Shown: positions 26,991-35,408 of the stretch, one piece after another | Layout: every line of letters starts with the position of its first letter | Position numbering within the stretch: position 1 is the stretch's first letter | NCBI GenBank assembly: GCA_002428985.1 | Contig: DIYL01000053.1 | Coordinates: forward strand, 419,700-483,699 | From: Anaerolineales bacterium UBA6055 | GTDB lineage: Bacteria > Chloroflexota > Anaerolineae > Aggregatilineales > Phototrophicaceae | Length of the DNA stretch: 64,000 nt | Direction: 5' to 3' | The notes under the pieces: generated by a model | Databases searched by the model: none | Told to the model about the DNA's origin: nothing | Seen by the model: only the letters and a program-made list of their open reading frames with translations | Program-made: the position numbers and the translations under genes

Positions 26991-28862
26991 ATGACACATT
27001 TACCAGAATGGACAACTCTTATCCACCACGACAGTTCCGATGTGTATCTAAGTGATATGACACCGCGCATCAACGACACTATTACCGTCAAAATTCGTGT
27101 ACCAGTTGATGCACCGATTAAAGTCTTGTATCTCCGCAGTCGCCCTGATGGTGAGTGGAAACGCATCAAAATGAGCAAGACAGAAACCACCGATGTTTGT
27201 GAGTGGTGGTCAGCCGAAATGCCAATCAGGATGTATCATAATAATTATCAATTTCACATCTTGGCAGATTTCGGATCATTCTACTTTAATCAATACGGTG
27301 TCAGTCCAATTGATAGTCCCGACTGGTTTAATTTCACGGTATTAGGCGATTATGATCCAGTCGAATGGGTACGGGAGCAAGTCTTTTACCAGATTTTTCC
27401 AGAGCGTTTCGATAATGGTGACTCATCCAATGATCGCATCGCAGGTACACCTTCGATCATGGGCAAAGATGTCCAAGTACGGGACTGGGGCGATATACCG
27501 AAACCGTGGTTAGAAACCAAGACCGTCGAATTCTTTGGTGGCGATCTACAGGGGATTACACAACATCTCGATTATTTAGAAGACCTTGGTGTGACCGCAA
27601 TTTATCTCAACCCAATTTTTGATGCTGAGACCAATCACTTCTACGATATTCGTAACTTTGACAAAGTCGCTGATAATCTCGGTGGTGATGAAGCCCTGAT
27701 CGAATTACGCCAAGCAATGACCAACCGTGGCATGAAACTGATGTTAGACATTACCCCAAATCATATTGGATTTCATAATGACTGGTTTCAGTCGGCAATC
27801 AATGATCCTGATAGTGAGACGGCGGAATTCTTCTATCGTCATCCCGACACACAAGAATTTGAGTATTGGTTGGGCGTTTCCTCACTTGTCAAACTAAATT
27901 ATCATAGTCAAAAGCTACGCGACAAGATGTATCGAAACTCCGATAGTCCGATTCGTAAATGGTTACAAGCGCCATATAGTATCGATGGGTGGCGGTTAGA
28001 TGTCGCCAATATGACAGGCAACTACTGGCAACACCAAGAAGATGTCGAAGTCTGGCAAGAAATGCGCAAAGCTATCAAAGACGAAAACTCGGATGCTTAT
28101 ATGATGGGTGAGTATTTTCAAGATAGCAGCAAACACTTACAAGGCGATGAGCTTGACGCGACGATGAATTACCAAGGGTTTAATACACCCGTTCGTCGCT
28201 GGATCGGCAAAGGTGATCTGGGTGTCGAAGAAGACAAAGATTTCGGTGATACCAACATATTTCCAACGGAGTCACTTGCCATTCAATGGAAGCAATACAT
28301 GACGGCGATTCCATATATAGTCGCGTTACAACAATTCAATCAAATTGGCAGCCATGATATTAGCCGTCCGATGTGGGTAACCGAAGGTGACACAGCCCTC
28401 ATTAAAGCAGGAACAGCATTATTGATGGGATTCCCCGGTACACCATGTGTTTATTATGCCGATGAAATTGGTATGGAAGGCGGACACGACCCGGATAACC
28501 GTCGCTGTATGCCGTGGGACGAGAACTTATGGGATACAGATTTACGGTCATTCCATCAACATGTCATCGCTATTCGCAAGAATTCACATGCCCTACAACA
28601 TGGCGGATTCCAAATCATTTATGCAGGAGGTGATTTAGTTGCCTTTCAGCGTCAATCCTCACAAGAACAGATGCTCGTGGTTGCCTATCGTGGTGACGAT
28701 GATATGCCAGCCGTAAATCTCAATGTGATCAAAGCTAATATTGCAGACAGCACAATCCTGACCGACTTACTGACCGACACTCAATATACTGTCGCAGATG
28801 GTACATTGACGCTTGAAGGCTTGGCGCATGGGCAATCACTATTTTTGAAGGTGAGCAAATAA
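26991..28862 (+). CDS. GH13 alpha-amylase family (neopullulanase/cyclomaltodextrinase-like)
   Basis: 623 residues. The N-terminal 120 residues are a beta-sandwich like CBM34. The GH13 barrel then has VFYQIFPERFDNGD (near 127), LDITPNHIG (region I, near 253), GWRLDVANM (region II, nucleophile Asp near 336), MGEYFQD (region III, acid/base Glu) and GSHDISR (region IV). This subfamily cleaves maltodextrins, cyclodextrins or pullulan and often acts in the cytoplasm. No signal peptide is seen. It follows malQ by 93 bp and abuts the agmatine deiminase gene. Confidence 0.93.
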   Translation: MTHLPEWTTLIHHDSSDVYLSDMTPRINDTITVKIRVPVDAPIKVLYLRSRPDGEWKRIKMSKTETTDVCEWWSAEMPIRMYHNNYQFHILADFGSFYFNQYGVSPIDSPDWFNFTVLGDYDPVEWVREQVFYQIFPERFDNGDSSNDRIAGTPSIMGKDVQVRDWGDIPKPWLETKTVEFFGGDLQGITQHLDYLEDLGVTAIYLNPIFDAETNHFYDIRNFDKVADNLGGDEALIELRQAMTNRGMKLMLDITPNHIGFHNDWFQSAINDPDSETAEFFYRHPDTQEFEYWLGVSSLVKLNYHSQKLRDKMYRNSDSPIRKWLQAPYSIDGWRLDVANMTGNYWQHQEDVEVWQEMRKAIKDENSDAYMMGEYFQDSSKHLQGDELDATMNYQGFNTPVRRWIGKGDLGVEEDKDFGDTNIFPTESLAIQWKQYMTAIPYIVALQQFNQIGSHDISRPMWVTEGDTALIKAGTALLMGFPGTPCVYYADEIGMEGGHDPDNRRCMPWDENLWDTDLRSFHQHVIAIRKNSHALQHGGFQIIYAGGDLVAFQRQSSQEQMLVVAYRGDDDMPAVNLNVIKANIADSTILTDLLTDTQYTVADGTLTLEGLAHGQSLFLKVSK

Positions 28863-28865
28863 GTG

Positions 28866-29972
28866 ATGTCCTACTATCTAGAGTCCACCCCACGCACCGA
28901 TGGTTATCGGATGCCTGGCGAATTTGAAACCCATGCAGGATGTTGGGTGCTCTTCCCAGAGCGTCCTGATACATGGCGGGATGGCGCAATTCCAGCGCAG
29001 CGCGTCTTTGTCGATGTTGCCAAAGCAATTGCACAATTTGAGCCCGTGACAGTCTGTGCCAATACGAGTGTGTATGAAATTGCACGTGCTATGTTACCGC
29101 GTCATATCCGTGTGATTGAGCTATCCTATAACGACTCATGGATGCGAGATAATGGTCCGTCCTTCGTCGTGAATTCCGAAAACCAAGTGCGCGGGGTCGA
29201 TTGGAATTTCAATGCGTGGGGTGGTCTGGATGGTGGGCTCTATTTTCCGTGGGATAAAGACAATCTTGTTGCATCAAAAGTTTTAGGAATCGTCGGGGCA
29301 GGAGCCTATAAATCCCCACTGACAAACGAGGGTGGTGCGATTCATGTTGATGGTGATGGCACCCTTATTACTACAAAATCTGTCCTAACGAATCCAAACC
29401 GTAACCCCGACCTCTCAATTGGCAAGATCGAACAGATACTCTCGGATTATCTCGCAGTTGATAAAGTCATCTGGCTAGAGCTGGAAGGTGATGATGAAAC
29501 CGATGGACATATAGATGGCGTTTGCTGTTTTGTACGTCCGAGTGTTGTTTTATTGTCATGGACAGATAATCAGGACTCCAACATTTATGAAGAATGCCAC
29601 GAAGCCTACGATCAATTGATGCTACAGAAAGATGCCAAAGGACGAAGTTTCGAGATTATCAAACTCCCCTACGCCGACCTCCAGCCAATGACCAAAGCAG
29701 AGTCTGATGGTGTGCATCAGGTCGATATGACACTGCCTCGTCTGGAGGGGATGCCTGTATTTGGTGGCTATATCAACTTTTATATCGCGAATGGTGGGAT
29801 TGTCGTTCCTAATTTTGGTGTCGAGACGGACAATGAAGCGATGCAGGTATTGCAAGAGGCGTTCCCTAATCGCAAGATAGTCGGTGTTTCAGGGGGACGT
29901 GAGATTAGTCTCGGTGGGGGTAATATTCACTGCATCACACAACAACAACCTGTAGGTATACCTATGCTTTGA
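28866..29972 (+). CDS. aguA: Agmatine deiminase
   Basis: 368 residues. It converts agmatine to N-carbamoylputrescine in polyamine synthesis. Motifs are WMRDNGPSFVV, DETDGHIDG (catalytic His) and GGGNIHCITQQQP with the nucleophile Cys about 12 residues from the end. The ATG at 28866 is 3 nt after the GH13 stop (TAA GTG ATG), so a GTG at 28863 is also possible. The AAGGTGAG site lies inside the GH13 gene, implying co-translation. No N-carbamoylputrescine amidase is adjacent. Confidence 0.93.
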   Translation: MSYYLESTPRTDGYRMPGEFETHAGCWVLFPERPDTWRDGAIPAQRVFVDVAKAIAQFEPVTVCANTSVYEIARAMLPRHIRVIELSYNDSWMRDNGPSFVVNSENQVRGVDWNFNAWGGLDGGLYFPWDKDNLVASKVLGIVGAGAYKSPLTNEGGAIHVDGDGTLITTKSVLTNPNRNPDLSIGKIEQILSDYLAVDKVIWLELEGDDETDGHIDGVCCFVRPSVVLLSWTDNQDSNIYEECHEAYDQLMLQKDAKGRSFEIIKLPYADLQPMTKAESDGVHQVDMTLPRLEGMPVFGGYINFYIANGGIVVPNFGVETDNEAMQVLQEAFPNRKIVGVSGGREISLGGGNIHCITQQQPVGIPML

Positions 29973-30027
29973 AAGAGGACTATTACTACTTTTCAAACAA
30001 AGGATATTATTCGCCTACCATATATGG

Positions 30028-30363
30028 TTAATGACCTTGATTCCACCATCTTGGCGCCAAGTCATCTGGTTTATCAGGTGCGGCATAATATTCAATTTCA
30101 AGCAGAGATGCGATTCGTTCTCCAAGTAATTTTGCTTCCTCAATCTCAGGCCATGGAGGGACAATACCTCTAAAAAGTCGGAAGTCGCCACCGTCACCAC
30201 GCAACCGAACAAGAACCACCTCTTTACGTTCAGGTTGAATAGCACGAAGATCAAGAATCCAACCTATTGTATCTCCATCCCATACCGACTCAATCACAAT
30301 TGGTTTGGGAGACAATGCTAAAGCTGTCTCAACAATCTCTGATCTTTTTTCCTCAGTGAGCAT
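30028..30363 (-). CDS. Small protein of unknown function
   Basis: About 111 residues from the ATG at 30363; an in-frame start at 30429 would add 22 residues. It has alternating hydrophobic and charged strands (KEVVLVRLRGDGGDFRLFRG) and ends DLAPRWWNQGH. I recognise no domain. It stands alone between aguA (convergent) and the divergent beta-CASP gene, with a weak ribosome site, so confidence is moderate. Confidence 0.5.
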   Translation of the reverse strand: MLTEEKRSEIVETALALSPKPIVIESVWDGDTIGWILDLRAIQPERKEVVLVRLRGDGGDFRLFRGIVPPWPEIEEAKLLGERIASLLEIEYYAAPDKPDDLAPRWWNQGH

Positions 30364-30593
30364 GATATATCCATAAATTTCCACACATTTTAATTTTGTT
30401 ATTCTAGCATATTTTAAGAAACGAACCATTAAAGTAACTGATGTGCATAATGAAAATACAACTGTAATTAAATAATTTCAAATAATTGCTTTGGCAAATA
30501 ATCCAGAAAATAAGTCTTAAGTTATCTACTCGTCATCACTCATTTCAAGGTACACTATACATATGTTTAAACTCACAAAATAAGAGCATATTT

Positions 30594-31997
30594 ATGAGGA
30601 TTACATTCTATGGTGCGGCACGCAGTGTAACAGGATCTAAGCACCTATTACAAATCAATGGAACAAAAATTTTATTGGATTGTGGGCTGGTGCAAGGGCG
30701 ACGCAAAGAATCGTTCGAAGCTAACCGCAATCTCCCGTTTGATTGCACAGACATTGATTTAATGATTCTGTCGCACGCGCACATTGATCACAGTGGCAAT
30801 ATCCCTAACTTAGTACGGAATGGATTCAACGGCGACATCATTTGCACTGATGCAACCCGTGACCTATGTGCAACCATGCTACGTGATAGTGGTCATATTC
30901 AGGAACGTGATGCCGAGTATGTCAACAAAAAACGTGCTCGCAAAGGTGAAGCACCCATTGAGCCAATTTATACCCAAGAAGATGCGGTCAACTCGCTCAA
31001 TTACTTCATCACACAGAGCTACTATCGCACCAGAAAAATTGCTGAGGGCGTTAAACTGACATTTTATGATGCCGGACATATGCTTGGCAGTTCAATTGTC
31101 GTGCTTGACATCATTGATAAAGACACCAGTCGTGAACGTCGCCTAGTCTTTAGTGGGGACCTTGGACGTGAAGGTATCCCAATTATCCGCGACCCTGATG
31201 TAATTGATGGATGTGATTTTCTCATCATGGAAAGCACGTACGGTAACCGTACCCACGAAGCTTATTTTGATGCGGAAAAGAAACTACAACGCATCGTTAA
31301 CGAGACTTATCAAGCCGGTGGCGCATTGATTATGCCTGCATTTGCGGTCGGTCGGACACAACAGATCGTATATACCCTCCATAAAATGTGGGAATCTGGC
31401 GATATTCCGCGTCTACCTGTCTATGTCGATAGTCCACTCGCAGTTGACGCAACATCAGTATTTCAACTTCATCCAGAAACCTATGATGAGGAAATTCGCC
31501 AATTTATCAGCGATACACAAGTACGCAACCCATTTGGGTTTGATGATCTCACTTATATCCGATCGTTACAGCAGAGTAAAGAACTTAATGCAAAACAAGA
31601 ACCATGTATTATAATTAGTGCAAGTGGCATGGCAGAATTTGGACGCATCGTGCATCACCTCAAAAACCGCATCCAAGACCCTAAAAATACGGTGCTGATT
31701 ACCGGCTGGCAAGCCGAACATACACTGGGTCGGCGCTTGGTTGAAGGGAACGAGATTGTGCGCATATTTGGTGATGAGTATAATGTCAATGCACGGGTTG
31801 AAGTCATCAATGGCTTTAGTGGCCACGCCGATATGAATGAGCTAACAAGTTGGATCGGTGCAATGAAACAACATCCACAGCAAACGTGGCTTGTCCATGG
31901 TGAACCCGACTCTGCCGAAGCTTTACAACAAACACTATCAGACAAATTTGGCATGGATGTCCATGTCCCCTATCCGACAAATACATTTGAGGTTTAA
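30594..31997 (+). CDS. Beta-CASP metallo-beta-lactamase RNase
   Basis: About 467 residues. The MBL core has the zinc motif HAHIDHSGN (near residue 60), and FSGDLGREGIPI and ESTYGNRTH follow. The beta-CASP insert ends in ASGMAEFGR, and the RNA-specificity region reads GFSGHADMNELTSWI. This is the CPSF73-like/RNase J-like class of RNA endo- or exonucleases. The ATG at 30594 has AAGAG 9 nt upstream. It is followed by a small acidic protein after 6 bp. RNA decay or 5' maturation is expected, but the precise role is inferred. Confidence 0.92.
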   Translation: MRITFYGAARSVTGSKHLLQINGTKILLDCGLVQGRRKESFEANRNLPFDCTDIDLMILSHAHIDHSGNIPNLVRNGFNGDIICTDATRDLCATMLRDSGHIQERDAEYVNKKRARKGEAPIEPIYTQEDAVNSLNYFITQSYYRTRKIAEGVKLTFYDAGHMLGSSIVVLDIIDKDTSRERRLVFSGDLGREGIPIIRDPDVIDGCDFLIMESTYGNRTHEAYFDAEKKLQRIVNETYQAGGALIMPAFAVGRTQQIVYTLHKMWESGDIPRLPVYVDSPLAVDATSVFQLHPETYDEEIRQFISDTQVRNPFGFDDLTYIRSLQQSKELNAKQEPCIIISASGMAEFGRIVHHLKNRIQDPKNTVLITGWQAEHTLGRRLVEGNEIVRIFGDEYNVNARVEVINGFSGHADMNELTSWIGAMKQHPQQTWLVHGEPDSAEALQQTLSDKFGMDVHVPYPTNTFEV

Positions 31998-32003
31998 CCC
32001 AAG

Positions 32004-32540
32004 ATGGATCGACGCAGTGTTTTCTTTGATGAATGGATTAAGAGCCTACGTGAACAATATAAATATGTCATCCGCAATAACGATCAAGTGACCTTACCTT
32101 CATTAACAGCAGTGCTACATGATGTTGGTTTTACCGACGATGAGCTAGCACAACTGCGTATCGAAGCGACTATGCACGTTGATGATGTAGGCGCGGATTA
32201 TGTCGCCGATATGCAAGTGCTCGAAAAAGCAAAAGCCGGTCAACCCCATCCTGCCGAATGTACGTGTCCGCAGTGTATCCCAATTGATGAGAGCCAGTTT
32301 GATGATGAAGGGCAACCACTCGTCCATGATGATCCCGAAAAAGAGACGCACGAAACAGGTCATCTGTTTGCGGTAGCAACTATCGAGGCAACTGATGAGC
32401 TTGAACCTGAGGAAGAGCCACAAACATTCGAGGACAGTCTGGAAGCCGTCGAAGAACTCATTGAAGAAGACGCCATCAAAGATGAAACCGATAATGAAGA
32501 CACCGACGAAGACAAGCCTAAACAAATCAGTATGTTTTAG
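32004..32540 (+). CDS. Acidic protein with a clamp-binding-like tail
   Basis: 178 residues. The N-terminal half is helical (SVFFDEWIKSLREQYKYV). A CTCPQC motif near residue 90 has three Cys that could bind metal. The last 70 residues are very acidic and probably disordered, ending KQISMF. QISMF fits, imperfectly, the beta-clamp-binding pentamer (QLxLF-type). It starts 6 bp after the beta-CASP RNase gene, so it is co-translated and may be a partner of the nuclease. Function unknown. Confidence 0.7.
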   Translation: MDRRSVFFDEWIKSLREQYKYVIRNNDQVTLPSLTAVLHDVGFTDDELAQLRIEATMHVDDVGADYVADMQVLEKAKAGQPHPAECTCPQCIPIDESQFDDEGQPLVHDDPEKETHETGHLFAVATIEATDELEPEEEPQTFEDSLEAVEELIEEDAIKDETDNEDTDEDKPKQISMF

Positions 32541-32549
32541 GGAGTCGAT

Positions 32550-33326
32550 ATGAAAACGCTAAAACGTATTGTCTTCATTGGAGCATTTGCTGTTATTGCA
32601 ATTTGCACAGGATTGCTCATAACAAATTACGATCCCAATAATCCGACAAACCGTCGGTATTCAAGCGAACCAGTCATTACACAGTCGGATGATCTGAATA
32701 TTATCGGGGAATCTGGCGAAAATGTATTGAGTAAAGACTTAGGTATGCTACGCAATGAAAAATCAAAACCGCGTCAGGCATTCTGTAACCCAGAACCACA
32801 AAATATACCCAGTGATATAGAGTGTATCTTTACATCAAACGAGATCGAGAATTTTCGGATACCCGACTTCATTTCTGAAAGTTATATTGCCGAATCGAAA
32901 AACGCCAGAGAATTATCTGTAAATCAGGAGCGCAATTACAAGCAAATTAGGGCATTTGCACTTGCATCCAAAGAAACGGAGCGTCCGCTCTATATTTACG
33001 TGCGTCACAATACAGAGGTTGGCCAAGCGTATTACGATTTGTATCAAGAATTTGAGATTGACGGTAGGATTATCCACTATTTCCAAACTGAACAAGCATT
33101 TGTCGATCCCGTCGATTTCAATCTACTGATGGGTATTGTCGGTGGATTAAGCATCATCGTCATTTGGACTGGCATTTCGGGTATTGTCACATTCAAGCCA
33201 AAGCCACAATCATCTGTCGTTGTGCCAGAACATAAGAGTTCACGTAGAGCACGAAACGCCGTTGATGATTATGATAATTTCATGCGGTCAGCAGGTGATA
33301 ATGCACGACGTACATTGGATGATTAA
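32550..33326 (+). CDS. Two-TM membrane protein of unknown function
   Basis: 258 residues. One hydrophobic helix is at the N-terminus (VFIGAFAVIAICTGLLI), another near residue 190 (LLMGIVGGLSIIVIWTGI), with a large outer domain between them containing two Cys. The C-terminus is basic. No family recognised. It follows the acidic protein by 9 bp with a good GGGAG site. Confidence 0.68.
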   Translation: MKTLKRIVFIGAFAVIAICTGLLITNYDPNNPTNRRYSSEPVITQSDDLNIIGESGENVLSKDLGMLRNEKSKPRQAFCNPEPQNIPSDIECIFTSNEIENFRIPDFISESYIAESKNARELSVNQERNYKQIRAFALASKETERPLYIYVRHNTEVGQAYYDLYQEFEIDGRIIHYFQTEQAFVDPVDFNLLMGIVGGLSIIVIWTGISGIVTFKPKPQSSVVVPEHKSSRRARNAVDDYDNFMRSAGDNARRTLDD

Positions 33327-33357
33327 CTATGACAGCAAGTGATTTAGGAGAATAAAA

Positions 33358-33939
33358 ATTACGGCTCATAGTAAATATAAGTTACTTTACTCAGAGAATA
33401 GTCACTACATTAATAAGTCAAGTTTACAACCGATTCATGCTGATGAAATTAGGTATAATATCAACCTACAAAACTATTTTGATATGCCATTCAGAATGGT
33501 TTCCGTACTCACTTCATTTTTCTTAGGTTTATTTCTTATATTAAGTGGAATTTTCATTATCGTTCATACCACTAGCAGCTTTTTAAATAACAATATCAGC
33601 CCAGATAATTTTTTAAGACTTTGTGTCATTATTATTGCTTTTTTGTTGGGAATATTTATTGGTATGGTATTTGTCAAGGCATCCATAAATCAAGGATTGT
33701 ATATCAGAAACGATATGTATGATGAGTTATATAAGAACTTTATTGAGATCAATTTATCAGCTATAGGACGAATCGTTAACATAGAAGATGAAAATGGCAG
33801 GTATGTTATTTCATACACTTATTATGATGCCTATAATAGTCTCAAAGAATCCAGTTACTTCACCAAACAAAAGCCAAGTTTGAATTTAGACGATGAAATT
33901 TATGTACTTTATAATAGCTCTTTTAGTATGATTCTGTAG
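33358..33939 (+). CDS. Two-TM protein, possible AUU start
   Basis: The ATG at 33484 gives 151 residues but has no ribosome site. The frame is open back to a TGA at 33340-33342 and contains no ATG, GTG or TTG in between. An AUU at 33358 has AGGAG exactly 7 nt upstream, giving 193 residues. The 42 extra codons read as normal protein. Two transmembrane helices are followed by a soluble beta region (GRIVNIEDENGRYVISYTYYD) that may be DUF3592-like. If the annotation must use ATG, use 33484. It lies 31 bp after the two-TM gene. Confidence 0.55.
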   Translation: MTAHSKYKLLYSENSHYINKSSLQPIHADEIRYNINLQNYFDMPFRMVSVLTSFFLGLFLILSGIFIIVHTTSSFLNNNISPDNFLRLCVIIIAFLLGIFIGMVFVKASINQGLYIRNDMYDELYKNFIEINLSAIGRIVNIEDENGRYVISYTYYDAYNSLKESSYFTKQKPSLNLDDEIYVLYNSSFSMIL

Positions 33940-33983
33940 ACTCTAACAGTAACAAAGATATGGATTAAATTGGACAAGTAACC

Positions 33984-34457
33984 ATGCCAATTACTGAAGA
34001 TGATAAAAGGTGGATGCGAATTGCCCTCGCAGAAGCTGAGCGGGCACTCGAATTTGAGGATGTGCCAATTGGGGCGATCGCTGTGCACAAAGGTGAAATT
34101 ATCGGGCGCGGATATAATCGTCGTGAAGCGGACCAAGACCCGACTGCCCATGCTGAGATGATCGCGATGCGTCAAGCGGCAACCGTGGTCGGATACTGGC
34201 GATTAGAAGATGTGACCTTATATTGCACACTCGAACCTTGCGCAATGTGTGCAGGAGCAATGGTACTGGCCCGGCTACCGCGCTTGGTCTATGCAACAAC
34301 CGACCCGAAGGCAGGCGCAGCAGGTAGTGTCATGGACATTACCCGCCATTCCAGCCTTAATCATCAAGTTACAGTTGAGCATGGTATTTTTGCAGATGAA
34401 GCCGCCGAACAAATCCGCAGTTTCTTCCGCAAGTTACGTGCTCAAGGGCAGAAATAA
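33984..34457 (+). CDS. tadA: tRNA-specific adenosine deaminase
   Basis: 157 residues. It deaminates A34 of tRNA-Arg(ACG) to inosine. The zinc motif has HAE at residues 56-58, with H56 a ligand and E58 catalytic, and PCAMC at 85-89 with C86 and C89 as ligands. It shows the typical NRREADQDPTAHAE and VLARLPRLVYATTDPKAGAAGS. It overlaps the convergent gene by 24 nt, so the 3' ends interfere. No clear operon partner. Confidence 0.95.
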   Translation: MPITEDDKRWMRIALAEAERALEFEDVPIGAIAVHKGEIIGRGYNRREADQDPTAHAEMIAMRQAATVVGYWRLEDVTLYCTLEPCAMCAGAMVLARLPRLVYATTDPKAGAAGSVMDITRHSSLNHQVTVEHGIFADEAAEQIRSFFRKLRAQGQK

Positions 34458-35060
34458 GTCTTTGATATACACGACAAGCACAGATAGGATCTCTTGCCGC
34501 GTCGGAATCTCACAAATCGTGGATTCTTCACACGGTGGCAAATCTGTATAAAGTGCCATTGCGGGCAGTTGACGAATAGCCACAAAATCGATTAATTCGT
34601 CGTCTAATCGTACCCCCCAAATTAGTCCAATATCTGCATATATTATGACAAAGGGTCGCCCTGGTAAGCCATTGATATGTGTTGGATACCCAAATTCTTG
34701 GAATACCACATCCGGTGAAATCGGTTGATGTAGAGAAAATCGTATTTCAGCAACTGTACTCCCACCAACTGAAATCAAACCACCGCTTATCCATGGGTGA
34801 TCCAGTAAATCAAAATCATAGAATGTGGTTAAACCTGTTACAGTCCATGAATATGCGATATTTTCTCTAGCAAAGAATGCTTCAACTTCCTCTTTTGAGG
34901 TTCGATGAGGCTCAATCCCCATAAAGCATCCAATTGCACAATCATCATGTGTGAAGACGTCTCTTAATGATTCTTGTCCATACACCGGATATATTAATGA
35001 AAATAACACCACAAAAGTGATAAATCTGACAAAGTTCACCCAATTAGGTGTTTTAATCAC
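34434..35060 (-). CDS. Exported protein of unknown function
   Basis: About 208 residues. With a GTG start at 35060 the N-terminus is a signal peptide (FVRFITFVVLFSLIYPVYGQ). The mature part is beta-rich with several Cys and no recognised domain. A TTG at 35099 is the alternative but lies deep in the upstream gene. The start overlaps the end of the GlsB-like gene by 8 nt (GTGATTAA), so it is co-translated. Confidence 0.55.
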   Translation of the reverse strand: MIKTPNWVNFVRFITFVVLFSLIYPVYGQESLRDVFTHDDCAIGCFMGIEPHRTSKEEVEAFFARENIAYSWTVTGLTTFYDFDLLDHPWISGGLISVGGSTVAEIRFSLHQPISPDVVFQEFGYPTHINGLPGRPFVIIYADIGLIWGVRLDDELIDFVAIRQLPAMALYTDLPPCEESTICEIPTRQEILSVLVVYIKDLFLPLST

Positions 35061-35367
35061 GGGATCTTTGTATTGGCTTACCACCAATTTGACGACCAAT
35101 CCAAATCAATAGTGATGCAGTGATTGTTGCCAAAATCAGGTTAAAAATCACCAAAGTAATACCGCCATTTGGTGTGCCGACATCAACGAATCCAAGTAAA
35201 ATCCCGCCAATCGCAGCCCCAGCAATCCCTAAGATCAAATCTTGGAAGAATGGTTTATCGGTAGATCCCATAAACCGACGCGCCATTGCCCCAGCAATCG
35301 CACCAACAATAATCCATCCGACACAGATAAATGGAGATGAGACAAACCACAAAATTGCATCAAACAT
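35053..35367 (-). CDS. GlsB/YeaQ/YmgE family membrane protein
   Basis: 104 residues with three to four glycine-rich helices, ending IGGKPIQRSRD. The pattern GWIIVGAIAGAMARRFMG and DLILGIAGAAIGGILLGF is typical of this stress-associated family (also called transglycosylase-associated protein). GAGGG lies upstream of the ATG. The exported protein gene begins inside its end. Role in stress is known only loosely for homologues. Confidence 0.88.
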   Translation of the reverse strand: MFDAILWFVSSPFICVGWIIVGAIAGAMARRFMGSTDKPFFQDLILGIAGAAIGGILLGFVDVGTPNGGITLVIFNLILATITASLLIWIGRQIGGKPIQRSRD

Positions 35368-35408
35368 TGTTAACCCTCGTTGTTTTTTATTTGCCTAATT
35401 ATATCGTG

